A program made the translations under genes and the position numbers. Below are positions 1-7,492 of a stretch of 64,000 nt of DNA, piece after piece. The notes under the pieces were generated by a model that saw only the letters and a program-made list of their open reading frames with translations, made no database searches and was not told the DNA's origin. Each line of letters starts with the position of its first letter. The first letter of the stretch is position 1. The stretch is from Steroidobacteraceae bacterium (GTDB taxonomy: Bacteria > Pseudomonadota > Gammaproteobacteria > Steroidobacterales > Steroidobacteraceae), in assembly GCA_019634895.1 (NCBI GenBank), contig JAHCAM010000001.1:177851-241850 (forward strand), written 5' to 3'.

Positions 1-711
1 CACGCGGCGGATGATCGCATCCGACAGCGGCGGCTCGAGCAGCGCACGCGGTCCCTGCGCGGCGATGCGGCGCAGCGCCTCGGCATAGGCCGGATTGCGG
101 ATGTGGTCGCCGGCCTGCACCGGCGTGCCGTCCGGACGCGAGAACAGTGCTTTCGCATCCGGCTCCCCGGCCTGCGGGAAACTGCCGCCGGCGAAGCGCG
201 CGAGCCGCTGCGGCACCGCGAATCCGCCGTCGGCGGCGCGGATCGCCGGCTCCAGAAGTTTCTGCCAGGGCAGCTTGCCGTGCCGCTCGTGCGCGACGCC
301 CAGCATCGCCACCGCTCCCGGCACGCCGGTGGAGCGGCCGGAGAGCACGGCGTCGCGGTAGGACAGCGGTTCCGCGCGCTCGTCGAGGAACAGCGACGCG
401 GTCGCCGCGGCCGGCGCGGTCTCGCGGCCGTCATAGGCGGTGATCCGGCCGCTCGCGGCATCGTAATAGAGCAGGAATGCGCCGCCGCCGATGCCCGAAC
501 TCTGCGGCTCGACCAGCCCCAGCATCGCCTGCACCGCGACCGCGGCGTCGGCCGCCGTGCCGCCGGCGCGCAGGATCCCGAGCCCGGCCTCGACCGCCAT
601 GGGATGGGCCGCGGCCACGCCCGCCTCGCGCTCCTGCGCCGGCGGGACCCGGACCGCGACCTGGGCACAGGCCGAGAGCCAGATCGCGGCCAGGAACAGC
701 AACTTGCGCAT
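1..711 (-). CDS. ggt: Gamma-glutamyltranspeptidase, N-terminal part (cut by window edge)
   Basis: The frame starts at an ATG (709-711) and runs off the left edge, so only about 237 residues are visible. A lipoprotein-like leader ending WLSAC is followed by AHPMAVEAGLGILRAGGTA and PQSSGIGGGAFLLYYD, then YDGRETAP. These are hallmarks of the large subunit of the Ntn-hydrolase gamma-glutamyltransferase, which removes gamma-glutamyl groups from glutathione and related peptides in the periplasm. The autoprocessing threonine and small subunit lie outside the window. The start is 4 nt past the stop of the anti-sigma gene, so it is probably co-transcribed with the sigma/anti-sigma pair. The family call is secure; the physiological substrate is not known. 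Confidence 0.9.
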   Translation of the reverse strand, partial: MRKLLFLAAIWLSACAQVAVRVPPAQEREAGVAAAHPMAVEAGLGILRAGGTAADAAVAVQAMLGLVEPQSSGIGGGAFLLYYDAASGRITAYDGRETAPAAATASLFLDERAEPLSYRDAVLSGRSTGVPGAVAMLGVAHERHGKLPWQKLLEPAIRAADGGFAVPQRLARFAGGSFPQAGEPDAKALFSRPDGTPVQAGDHIRNPAYAEALRRIAAQGPRALLEPPLSDAIIRRV

Positions 712-715
712 CCGG

Positions 716-1471
716 CTATTCGGCCACGTCCGGCGGCGCTTGCCAACCCGCGTCGCGCGCCGCCTTCTCCGCCTGCGCATCCAGCGGCTCGCCGTCGATC
801 GCGGCATCCACCGCCTGCAGCACCGCCATCGGCATCGCCGCGGCCGGGCGCAGGCCGTCCGCGCGCTCGGTCGCAGCCGCCAGCACCTGCACGCGCCACT
901 CCTCTCCGGCGCGGCAGGCGAGTCCCGCCAGCGGCGCCTCGCGCTGCAGGTGGAAGGTGCGGCAGTAAGCTCCGCTGCGGTCGCGGAAAGTGAATCCGAC
1001 CTGCGGAGCGCCGGTGCCCATGCTGCCGGCGAGCTGCTGCGTGAGCGCAGTCTCGAGTTCGCCGCGCGCCATCAGGCCGCCGGAAGTCCCGGTAAAGGGC
1101 GCGTCCGGCCCGCGCATCACGAGCACGCCGACCATGATGCCGAGCGCCAGCGATGCGGCGAGCGCCGCCCACTGCGGATAACCCCAGCCGAACGATGAGG
1201 CCTTGCGCGCGAAACGCGCGGCGCGTTCCGCGCCGAGGCTCACGACCGGCGCCGCGACGGGCGCTGCGGCGAGGCTCGCGAGCGACGCCGGCACCGGCTC
1301 GTCGAGCACGCCCTGGTAGGCCGCCTTCACCTTCACGGCCAGCGCACGATGCCGTTCCACTGCGCGGCTTACCTCGGGATCGGCGGCCATCCCGGCCTCG
1401 ATCTCCGCACGCGTGACCAGGTCGAGCTCGCCGTCGGCGTATGCCATCAGCATCTCGTCGGAAAATTTCAC
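716..1471 (-). CDS. Membrane anti-sigma factor
   Basis: A 251-residue protein with an N-terminal cytoplasmic segment (MKFSDEMLMAYADGELD, the usual start of anti-sigma domains), one predicted membrane helix at about residues 98-119, and a periplasmic C-terminal half. I see no HxxxCxxC zinc motif, so it is not a classical ZAS protein. Its start overlaps the stop of the upstream ECF sigma gene by 4 nt (ATGA), a typical arrangement for translationally coupled sigma/anti-sigma pairs. It should hold the sigma factor at the inner membrane until a signal releases it. The inducing signal cannot be read from the sequence. Confidence 0.8.
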   Translation of the reverse strand: MKFSDEMLMAYADGELDLVTRAEIEAGMAADPEVSRAVERHRALAVKVKAAYQGVLDEPVPASLASLAAAPVAAPVVSLGAERAARFARKASSFGWGYPQWAALAASLALGIMVGVLVMRGPDAPFTGTSGGLMARGELETALTQQLAGSMGTGAPQVGFTFRDRSGAYCRTFHLQREAPLAGLACRAGEEWRVQVLAAATERADGLRPAAAMPMAVLQAVDAAIDGEPLDAQAEKAARDAGWQAPPDVAE

Positions 1472-1968
1472 TGCACCTCCCCGAGCATGTCCTGCAACGC
1501 CGCGCGGCCGCGCGCCAGACGGCTCATCAGCGTGCCGATCGGAATACCGAGCAGCTCCGCCGCTTCCTTGTAGGACTGGCCTTCGACCAGCACCAGGGCG
1601 ACCGCGAGCCGCTGTTCCTCCGGCAGCCGCTCCATCGCGGCCTGCACCGACAACGCGATGTCGCGCGCATGCGCCGACGCGTCGCCGACGGCCTCGCCGG
1701 CTTCCGGAGGCGCGTGCACGCGCTCACGCCGTCGTCGGGCGCGGATTTCGTCGATCCAGGCGTTCTTCATGATGCCGTACATCCAGCTGTCGAGCCGCGA
1801 TTCCGGCCGCCATTGGGCGGCGCGGGCCAGCGCCTTCTCCACCGCCGTCTGCACCAGGTCGTCGGCGTCCTGGACGTTGCGCGTGATCACCCTGGCGAAG
1901 CGCCGCAACCGCGGCAGCAGTTCGCCGAGCTGGTCCCGCAGGTCGTCCGGCGGTGTAGGCGTACTCAT
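1468..1968 (-). CDS. ECF RNA polymerase sigma factor
   Basis: A 166-residue sigma-70 family protein of ECF type. Region 2 is seen in RRFARVITRNVQDADDLVQ and region 4 in LPEEQRLAVALVLVEGQSYKEAAELLGIP followed by GTLMSRLARGRAAL. I place the start at ATG 1966-1968 (MSTPTPPDD). A longer frame to 2097 would overlap the divergent subtilase start and adds no recognisable domain. It is first in an operon with the anti-sigma factor and ggt. The leader carries a GGAAT-type element at about 1991-2000 that could be an autoregulated ECF promoter (inference). Confidence 0.88.
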   Translation of the reverse strand: MSTPTPPDDLRDQLGELLPRLRRFARVITRNVQDADDLVQTAVEKALARAAQWRPESRLDSWMYGIMKNAWIDEIRARRRRERVHAPPEAGEAVGDASAHARDIALSVQAAMERLPEEQRLAVALVLVEGQSYKEAAELLGIPIGTLMSRLARGRAALQDMLGEVQ

Positions 1969-1990
1969 AGGCTGTACGTCCGGCGCGGCC

Positions 1991-2000
1991 GGAATATTCC
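1991..2000. promoter_or_regulatory. Palindrome GGAATATTCC in divergent sigma/subtilase promoter region
   Basis: A perfect 10-bp palindrome sits in the 128-nt gap between the divergent sigma factor and subtilase starts. Read on the minus strand it contains GGAATA, about 16 nt before CGTA and the sigma start. That spacing would suit an ECF -35/-10 pair. This is a guess from spacing; an operator for another regulator is equally possible. Confidence 0.3.
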
Positions 2001-2096
2001 CCGGATGAAACGATGGGTCCCGGGCGTACTCGAAACAGGGGCCGCGCGGCGGGATGCTAGCATTTCCCTGCCGCGACCCGGCCGAGGAGCGCGTCA

Positions 2097-3383
2097 ATGA
2101 AGCGGTGGCGGACAGCCTGGGTCGTACTGCTCGCAGGTTGCGCGGCGGCTTCCGCCGTCGCGCAGGTGAGCCTGCCGGTGCCGCAACTGCCGCTGCCGCC
2201 GCTGCCCGGGGCCGTGAACGACACCCTGCGCACCGCCGGGTCGCCGCTCGCCGGGCTGCGCAAGCTGCGTGTGCAGGAGCTGCTGCGGCGCGAACGCGCC
2301 ACGGTCGAGGCGGACCCGGACGGCCACCCGATCCTGCGCCGCCAGGTCGGCGCGCTGTCGCCGGCTCCGGAGGCGCTCTCGCGCGCCCGCGCGGCCGGTT
2401 TCGCCGTGCTTTCGGAGCGCGCGCTCGGCGGGCTGGGGATGGAGCTCGTGGTGCTCGAGGCGCCGCAGGGCATGTCCACGCGCCGCGCGTTACAGCGCAT
2501 GCGCAAGCTCGACCCGGACGGACAATACGACTTCGTGCACCTCTATCTCGAGGGCGGCTCCGTGCAGGATGCGCCGGCCGCGGCGCCAGTTCCCGTCGAG
2601 CCGCCGCCCGCGACGGCAGGCATGCCGGTGCGCATCGGACTCGTCGACAGCGGCGTGGATCTCGCGCACCCGGCGCTTGCCGGCCTCACGGTCCATCGCC
2701 ACGGCTGCGACGGCAAGTCGCTGCCGGCGCCGCATGGCACTGCGGTGGCGTCGCTGCTCGCCGGGCGCGAGGACGGCTTCAGCGGCGTGCAGCCGGGCGC
2801 AGTGCTGTATGCGGCCGACATTTTCTGCGGGCACGGCGGCGGCTCGGTTGCGTTGCTCGCCGTCGCGCTCGACTGGATGGCGCGCGAAGGCGTCCCGGTC
2901 GTGAACATCAGCCTGGTCGGCGCGAAGAGCGTGCTGTTGACCGGGCTGGTGCGGGCCATGGGACGGCGCGGCCACCTGCTGGTCGCGGCGGTCGGAAACG
3001 ACGGGCCATCCGCGCCGCCGCTCTATCCGGCGGCCTATCCGGAGGTCATCGGCGTCACCGCGGTGGATGCGAACGACCGCGTGCTGCCGGAAGCCTGCCG
3101 TGGCGAGCACGTGGAATTCGCGGCGCCGGGCGCGGACATCCACGCGGCGCAGCCCGGGGGCGGATTCGCGCCCGTGCGCGGAACCTCGTTCGCGACCCCG
3201 ATCGTGGCCGGCCTGCTCGCGGCTACCATCGACAAGCCCGATCCGCTGCAGGCCACGCGCGCCCTTGAGAACCTGGCTGCGACGGCCGTGGACCTCGGCC
3301 GGGACGGCGCTGACCGCGTCTACGGCCGCGGGCTGGTCGGCGCGGGGTTCAGACCAGGATGGGTTTCCTCGCCCAGCCAGTAG
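2097..3383 (+). CDS. Secreted S8 family serine peptidase (subtilase)
   Basis: A 428-residue protein with an N-terminal signal sequence (about residues 1-22) and a propeptide-like region to about 175, then a subtilisin domain. The catalytic triad is visible: Asp184 in IGLVDSGVDLAHP, His213 in PHGTAVASLLAG and Ser364 in RGTSFATPIVAGLL; Asn301 in VGNDG is the likely oxyanion residue. It should be an exported endopeptidase. It is divergent from the ECF sigma operon and may be its target (inference). The last 64 nt overlap the convergent MFS gene. The C-terminus after the catalytic serine is short, about 60 residues, so this is a minimal subtilase without extra domains. Confidence 0.92.
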   Translation: MKRWRTAWVVLLAGCAAASAVAQVSLPVPQLPLPPLPGAVNDTLRTAGSPLAGLRKLRVQELLRRERATVEADPDGHPILRRQVGALSPAPEALSRARAAGFAVLSERALGGLGMELVVLEAPQGMSTRRALQRMRKLDPDGQYDFVHLYLEGGSVQDAPAAAPVPVEPPPATAGMPVRIGLVDSGVDLAHPALAGLTVHRHGCDGKSLPAPHGTAVASLLAGREDGFSGVQPGAVLYAADIFCGHGGGSVALLAVALDWMAREGVPVVNISLVGAKSVLLTGLVRAMGRRGHLLVAAVGNDGPSAPPLYPAAYPEVIGVTAVDANDRVLPEACRGEHVEFAAPGADIHAAQPGGGFAPVRGTSFATPIVAGLLAATIDKPDPLQATRALENLAATAVDLGRDGADRVYGRGLVGAGFRPGWVSSPSQ

Positions 3384-4612
3384 AGCAGCGCGCCGGAACC
3401 GAACATCGAGATAGCCACGAACCAGAAGGCGGCCGTGACGTCGCCGACGAGCTGCGCCGCAAGTCCGAGGCCGGCGGCGCCGACCGCATAGCCGAAGTCG
3501 CGCCAGAAGCGGTAGGTGCCGACCGCGGTTCCGCGCCATTCGGGACGCGAGATGTCCGCGACTGCTGCGAGCAGGTTGGGATACAGGAGGGCCATGCCCA
3601 ACCCGACGATGCCGGCGCAAAGCGACCATGCGGCGACATCGTCCGCGAGCGGTATGAGCGCGACACCCGCGCCGCAGATCCACATGCCCCAGACATTCGG
3701 ACGCTGGCGCCCGATGCGGTCCGAAAGCGGGCCGGTTATCAGCTGCGACGCGCCCCAGGTGAAACCGTATACGGCGACGATCCAGCCGATTTCCGGCAGC
3801 GGCACGTTGCGCGCGTACAGGTACGCGGGCAGAACCGCCCACACCAGGGCATCCACGAACTTTTCGACCAGCCCGGCCTGGCACAGGGCGGCCAGTCTTG
3901 CATCGCGCCAGGACACGACCGCGAAAACCTCCCGGGTGCAGGGATGATCCCGGATCACGGTCGGATATCGCGCATGGGCGGTTGCGCCCTCCCGCTGCAT
4001 CGTGGTTTCCGCCCGCGCCCATGGACGCGTGTCCCGGACCCACGCGAGCGTCAGCGCAAGCGCCAGGCCGATGACCGTGTAGCCGAAGACGAGCAGCGCG
4101 TCGCGAGCGCCGTAATGCGTGGCCAGGATTGCGGTCGCGATGCCGGCGGCCGCGACGCCGCCGTAGCCGGCGCACTCGTTGAGCCCGATCGCGAGGCCGC
4201 GCTGCTGGAAGTGCCCGAGATCGAGCTTCGCAGTCTGCGTCATCGACCAGGTGAGTCCCTGATTGACGCCGAGCAGCACGGTTGCGGCGATGATCCAGCT
4301 CCAGTCCGGAGCGTGCCAGACCATCCATGGGACCGGGACCGCCGCCAGCCAGCCGGCGAGCAGGACCTGGCGGCGGCCGTAGCGGTCGGAAAGCGAGCCA
4401 GCCGCGAGATTCAACGCGGCCTTCACGACGCCGAAAGCGACGACGAACGAGACCAGCAGCAGGAAAGAACCTCGGGGCAGGTCGAACTCGTCTTCCGCAA
4501 GCGCGGGCACGACGGTCCGCATCATCCCGATGGTCATGCCGACCAGCAGCACCTGCAGCAGCTGGTGCAGGAACTGAGCGAGGTTCGCGCGGATGCCGTG
4601 CTGGAGGCTCAT
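3320..4612 (-). CDS. MFS transporter
   Basis: A 430-residue polytopic membrane protein with about 12 hydrophobic segments. The MFS loop 2-3 signature is visible as GSLSDRYGRRQVLLAG, and the equivalent loop in the second half as GPLSDRIGRQRPNVWG. It should be a proton-coupled or facilitated transporter of the inner membrane; the substrate cannot be inferred. The start MSLQHGIRANLAQF is well placed before the first helix. Its 3' end is antisense to the last 64 nt of the subtilase, so both C-termini are constrained by one DNA segment. Confidence 0.88.
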   Translation of the reverse strand: MSLQHGIRANLAQFLHQLLQVLLVGMTIGMMRTVVPALAEDEFDLPRGSFLLLVSFVVAFGVVKAALNLAAGSLSDRYGRRQVLLAGWLAAVPVPWMVWHAPDWSWIIAATVLLGVNQGLTWSMTQTAKLDLGHFQQRGLAIGLNECAGYGGVAAAGIATAILATHYGARDALLVFGYTVIGLALALTLAWVRDTRPWARAETTMQREGATAHARYPTVIRDHPCTREVFAVVSWRDARLAALCQAGLVEKFVDALVWAVLPAYLYARNVPLPEIGWIVAVYGFTWGASQLITGPLSDRIGRQRPNVWGMWICGAGVALIPLADDVAAWSLCAGIVGLGMALLYPNLLAAVADISRPEWRGTAVGTYRFWRDFGYAVGAAGLGLAAQLVGDVTAAFWFVAISMFGSGALLYWLGEETHPGLNPAPTSPRP

Positions 4613-4703
4613 GGGCTCCGGTGCGTTGCCGCCGAATAATGTAAAGAACCGCCGGCCGTGCGGGGAATAAACCCCTTCCCCGGGGCGTACTTGCTTCTGA
4701 GAA

Positions 4704-4720
4704 CCGCGGATGGTCCGCGG
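4704..4720. promoter_or_regulatory. Short inverted repeat upstream of Gly-rich protein gene
   Basis: A perfect 7-bp inverted repeat (CCGCGGA / TCCGCGG with a 3-nt loop) lies 20 nt before the ATG at 4740. A good ribosome binding site (AGGAG, about 4728-4732) follows. The repeat could be an operator or a leader hairpin; GC-rich DNA gives such matches by chance fairly often. Confidence 0.25.
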
Positions 4721-4739
4721 GGGTCACAGGAGCAAGTCC

Positions 4740-5492
4740 ATGAAATACAGGAACTTTTTGGCAGGAGCCGCCGTGGCCGCCGTGCTGGCTGCAAGCGGCG
4801 CGAGCGCCCAGGTGCTGGGCGGCAACGTCACCGGTGGCCTTGGCGGCTCGATCACGGGCGGCCTGGGCCAGGGTGGAATCGGCAACGTCGGCGGGACGGC
4901 CGGCGGCACGCTGAACGGCTCGCTGGAAGCGGGCACCGACGCCGTCGGCCGCACGCGCGAGATCGGCTCGCGGGTCAAGGGCAAGGCGACGGACACCGCC
5001 GGCCAGGCGCGTGACCGCGCGCAGTCCGCAGCGGCCGGCGCGCAGGCGACTGCATCGGGTGCGCTGGACGCGGGCGTCCAGACCGCTGCGGATGCCACCA
5101 GCGCGATCTCCGCGGGCGCGGAGTTCGCAGGCGAGGCCGGATCCAGCGTCGAGCTTTCCGACGTTTCCGCGGAAACGCCCGAGATGCCGCAGGATCAGGC
5201 GCCGCGCCGCAATCGCGGCAAGGCGAGCGGCGAAGGCGCGCTCGGCGGCACGCTGGATGCGGCGACGCAGCCTGCGAGCGCCGGTGCGACGACCTTTGGC
5301 CAGGGCTCCGGCAGTGCCGAGGCCTCTCGCCACGAGCCGGTGATGGACGACGAACCGGCCGAGCGCCCGCGCCGCAAGGTCAAGGCCGACGGCAAGGCCA
5401 AGGCCGATGGCGGCGTCCAGGCCTCCGGCGACGGCAAGGCGAACGCCAACGCCAATGCCTCGGTCGACGCGGCTGCTTCCGTCGAGAAGTGA
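4740..5492 (+). CDS. Secreted Gly/Ala-rich low-complexity protein, function unknown
   Basis: A 250-residue protein beginning with a clean signal peptide (MKYRNFLAGAAVAAVLAA to ASA-Q). Next comes a glycine-rich block (GGNVTGGLGGSITGGLGQ, about residues 25-60), then an alanine-rich helical region with repeated A/T/G/D segments. The tail alternates Lys-Ala-Asp and Asn-Ala residues. No catalytic motif is visible. The start at 4740 is chosen because it gives the signal peptide and follows AGGAG at good spacing; an upstream ATG at 4710 adds ten unlikely residues. A strong terminator follows at 5514-5544, so it is probably a single-gene unit. It resembles exported structural or surface-filament-like proteins only in composition. 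Confidence 0.7.
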   Translation: MKYRNFLAGAAVAAVLAASGASAQVLGGNVTGGLGGSITGGLGQGGIGNVGGTAGGTLNGSLEAGTDAVGRTREIGSRVKGKATDTAGQARDRAQSAAAGAQATASGALDAGVQTAADATSAISAGAEFAGEAGSSVELSDVSAETPEMPQDQAPRRNRGKASGEGALGGTLDAATQPASAGATTFGQGSGSAEASRHEPVMDDEPAERPRRKVKADGKAKADGGVQASGDGKANANANASVDAAASVEK

Positions 5493-5513
5493 TCGCCACG
5501 ACCGACGCGGCGG

Positions 5514-5544
5514 GCGGCGGGAGAGGGATCTCCCGCCGCTTTTT
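5514..5544 (+). terminator. Rho-independent terminator
   Basis: An 11-bp perfect stem (GCGGCGGGAGA / TCTCCCGCCGC) with a 4-nt loop is followed directly by TTTTT (5540-5544). It lies 21 nt after the stop of the Gly-rich protein gene and should end its transcript. Confidence 0.92.
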
Positions 5545-5628
5545 CATTCACTTACATGCGGGGTTGCAGGCGCCGCCCGCCGGGGGTGTAATCTGGGCAC
5601 GTGGACAAGCCGTAGGAGGACCCTGCCG

Positions 5629-5892
5629 ATGCACGACGAGCTGACCACGTTGCCCGGGATCGGCCCCGGTGTCGCCGCCGATCTCCGCCACCTGGGCATA
5701 CACTCGATCAAAGACCTCGCCGAATCGAATCCAGAACAACTCTTCCAAAGACTCCAGAGAATCACCGGACACGAACAGGAGCCCTGCCTGCTCTACACGT
5801 TCCGCTGCGCGACCTACGCCGCGCGCACGCCGCAGCCGGAACCCGAGCTGCTGAAGTGGTGGAACTGGAAAGACCGCCGCCTCGACGATTGA
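5629..5892 (+). CDS. Helix-hairpin-helix protein of the Cdd1-like 'pathogenicity locus' family
   Basis: A small protein of 87 residues. LTTLPGIGPGVAADLRHLGI is a helix-hairpin-helix motif, followed by LAESNPEQLFQRL and a C-terminal stretch with CLLYTFRCATYAA and LKWWNWKD. This layout matches the Cdd1-like family, in which the HhH probably contacts DNA non-specifically; the biological role is unknown. The ATG is preceded by AGGAGGA (about 5613-5619). The TGA stop is followed immediately by a TAA that belongs to the GGACGCGTCC repeat. Confidence 0.8.
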   Translation: MHDELTTLPGIGPGVAADLRHLGIHSIKDLAESNPEQLFQRLQRITGHEQEPCLLYTFRCATYAARTPQPEPELLKWWNWKDRRLDD

Positions 5893-5914
5893 TAAAGGGG
5901 ACGCGTCCAATTAA
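5893..5914 (+). repeat. GGACGCGTCC repeat, single unit (core 5899-5908)
   Basis: One full repeat unit, TAAAGGGG-ACGCGTCC-AATTAA, abuts the stop codon of the helix-hairpin-helix gene. It is the only exact copy in the first 21 kb. A decayed inverted partner lies at 5968-5987. Confidence 0.85.
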
Positions 5915-5928
5915 GAAATGAGAACGAC

Positions 5929-5950
5929 AAGGCCCCCTCGCGGGGGCCTT
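5929..5950. terminator. Bidirectional hairpin terminator
   Basis: A perfect 9-bp stem AAGGCCCCC / GGGGGCCTT with a 4-nt loop lies between the convergent helix-hairpin-helix gene and the minus-strand gene ending at 5987. There is no long T run, but position and stem strength fit a shared terminator. Confidence 0.65.
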
Positions 5951-5967
5951 GTGCGTTCTGGCTGCTA

Positions 5968-5987
5968 TTTGGGAAACGTCCCCAATT
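5968..5987 (-). repeat. Degenerate GGACGCGTCC repeat
   Basis: TTTGGGAAACGTCCCCAATT resembles an inverted copy of the repeat with a damaged core (AAACGT instead of GACGCGT). It lies at the end of the minus-strand gene 5987-6745 and faces the intact unit at 5893-5914, suggesting an old, decaying inverted pair. Confidence 0.5.
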
Positions 5988-6745
5988 CAGTCGTCGTCTT
6001 CTGCCGATGGCGATTCCGCGTTGGAATAAACCGCGATCAACTCCAGGTCGCCGTCCCTGACCATGCCGATGTGCGGGCAGTAGGTCTTGGGCGACTCGTG
6101 ACCGGGCTCCAGCGGCGAGGTCTCGATGATCTCGACGCAGTTCTGGAACACGCCCGCGGGCACCTCGACCTCGAATCCCATCGACGTGTGTTCCGCCCGG
6201 TCCTGCGCGTTCGGCGCGATCTCCTGGTAATAGCGCGAGCCGAGCAGGAACGCCCGGTCCGGCATGATGATGCCTGGCCTCGCACCGGAGCGCCCGGCGA
6301 GCCAGGCGTCGGGCAGCTTCTTGCCGTCGCCGTCGAACACGTCCTCGCCGAAGTAGTAGACGTCATTCATCGGCTTGCAGGACGCGAAATAGTTGCGGGA
6401 GATCTCCTCGACCTCGCCATCGGCAGTCTCGTATTCCTCGACTACGCGCGCACGCACGGATATGCGCTTGCCGTTGTGGTTGAACCGGATCTCCCTGGTT
6501 TCCGGAAGCACCGTGATCCAGAGTTCCCCGAGCTCATCGCACTCGCCGGCCTGCACGCAGCGCACGTTGCTGAGGTAGAGCTGGCGGTTGGGAATCAGCT
6601 TGAAGAAGGCGTTGGCGCCGGTGGACTCGAAGTCGCAGGCGGCGATCGGGAACTGGTCGGTGAATCCGTCTCCGTTCGCGGATGCCCCCGCGAGCGGCGC
6701 GGCCGCAGCCAGCAGCAGGACGAGTGGTCGATGGAAGGCTGACAT
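5987..6745 (-). CDS. Secreted hypothetical protein
   Basis: A 252-residue protein that I do not assign to a family. The start at ATG 6743-6745 gives a signal peptide (MSAFHRPLVLLLAAAAPLAG) ending near ASA-N. The mature part is mixed alpha/beta in character with at least five cysteines (ACDF, RCVQAGECDE, ASCKP, NCVE, YCPH), so disulfides in the periplasm are likely. The C-terminus is acidic (SPSAEDDD). The frame stays open far upstream through the antisense side of the sigma/FecR genes, but that extension has no sense. The gene is divergent from the ECF sigma factor at 6856, with a perfect inverted repeat between them. Confidence 0.7.
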   Translation of the reverse strand: MSAFHRPLVLLLAAAAPLAGASANGDGFTDQFPIAACDFESTGANAFFKLIPNRQLYLSNVRCVQAGECDELGELWITVLPETREIRFNHNGKRISVRARVVEEYETADGEVEEISRNYFASCKPMNDVYYFGEDVFDGDGKKLPDAWLAGRSGARPGIIMPDRAFLLGSRYYQEIAPNAQDRAEHTSMGFEVEVPAGVFQNCVEIIETSPLEPGHESPKTYCPHIGMVRDGDLELIAVYSNAESPSAEDDD

Positions 6746-6805
6746 GAGTCGCTCCTTTGCCGGGATATCTGGCAGTTGCGTCACATTGGATGCGCGCCGC
6801 GCGAT

Positions 6806-6828
6806 AATCCTTCGCGGAGCGAAGGATT
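6806..6828. promoter_or_regulatory. 10-bp perfect inverted repeat in divergent promoter region
   Basis: AATCCTTCGC / GCGAAGGATT with a 3-nt loop lies 28 nt before the ECF sigma start (6856) and 61 nt before the divergent gene start (6745). It could be an operator controlling one or both genes, or a 5' leader hairpin on the sigma transcript. The basis is symmetry and position only. Confidence 0.4.
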
Positions 6829-6855
6829 CCGGTCCCTGGGGCGTCCAATCCGACA

Positions 6856-7485
6856 ATGGCTGACCTCGTGCACGTCGACCGGGCCGTGGCTCGCCGCATA
6901 CTGGGCGGGGACCAGGCCGCCTTCCAGGACCTGTTCGACCGCTTCTTCCCGCGGCTCTACCGTTTCGCGCTCGCGCGCCTGGGCGGCGACGCGGAGGCTG
7001 CGCGCGACGTGGTGCAGCAGACCTTCTGCAACGCGATCGAGCGGCTCGACGGCTACCGCGGCGAGGCCGCGCTCTACACCTGGTTCTGCCAGATCTGCCG
7101 CAACGTGGTGGCGGACCATTTCCGCAGGGGCGGCCTCGGGGCCACGCGCATGGTGCTGCTGGAAGACCAGCCGAACGTGCGCGCGATCCTCGACTCGCTG
7201 ACCGCGCCCGTCGGCGACGAGCCCGAGACCGGCGCCTGGCACGCCCAGGTGCACCGCTTCGTCGAAGCGACACTCGATGCGCTGCCGGGCCGCTATGCCG
7301 AGTTGCTTGAGTGGAAGTATCTCGACGGGCTGTCCGTGCGCGAGATATCCGTGCGCCTCGGTCTCGGCGAGAAGGCGGCGGAATCGCTGCTGACCCGCGC
7401 GCGCGACGCCTTCCGCGAATCGATCGTGGAGCTCGCCGGCGCGGCGGAGGACCTTGCCTCGCCGATCGGCCCACAACCGGGATGA
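6856..7485 (+). CDS. ECF sigma factor of a cell-surface signalling (FecI-type) set
   Basis: A 209-residue sigma-70 family ECF protein. Region 2 is seen in FQDLFDRFFPRLYRFALARL and DAEAARDVVQQTFCNAI, and region 4 in LPGRYAELLEWKYLDGLSVR followed by EISVRLGLGEKAAESLLTRARDAF. It heads a three-gene operon with a FecR-like regulator (7 nt downstream) and a TonB receptor with an STN domain. In the known Fec-type scheme the loaded receptor signals through FecR to free this sigma factor, which transcribes the receptor gene. Confidence 0.9.
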   Translation: MADLVHVDRAVARRILGGDQAAFQDLFDRFFPRLYRFALARLGGDAEAARDVVQQTFCNAIERLDGYRGEAALYTWFCQICRNVVADHFRRGGLGATRMVLLEDQPNVRAILDSLTAPVGDEPETGAWHAQVHRFVEATLDALPGRYAELLEWKYLDGLSVREISVRLGLGEKAAESLLTRARDAFRESIVELAGAAEDLASPIGPQPG

Positions 7486-7492
7486 ACCGACA

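Noticed and set aside
2490..5333. Very long open frame on the minus strand spanning the subtilase, MFS and Gly-rich genes
   Set aside because: It is antisense or out of frame to well-supported genes, Arg/Ala-rich and matches no family; high GC makes such frames common.
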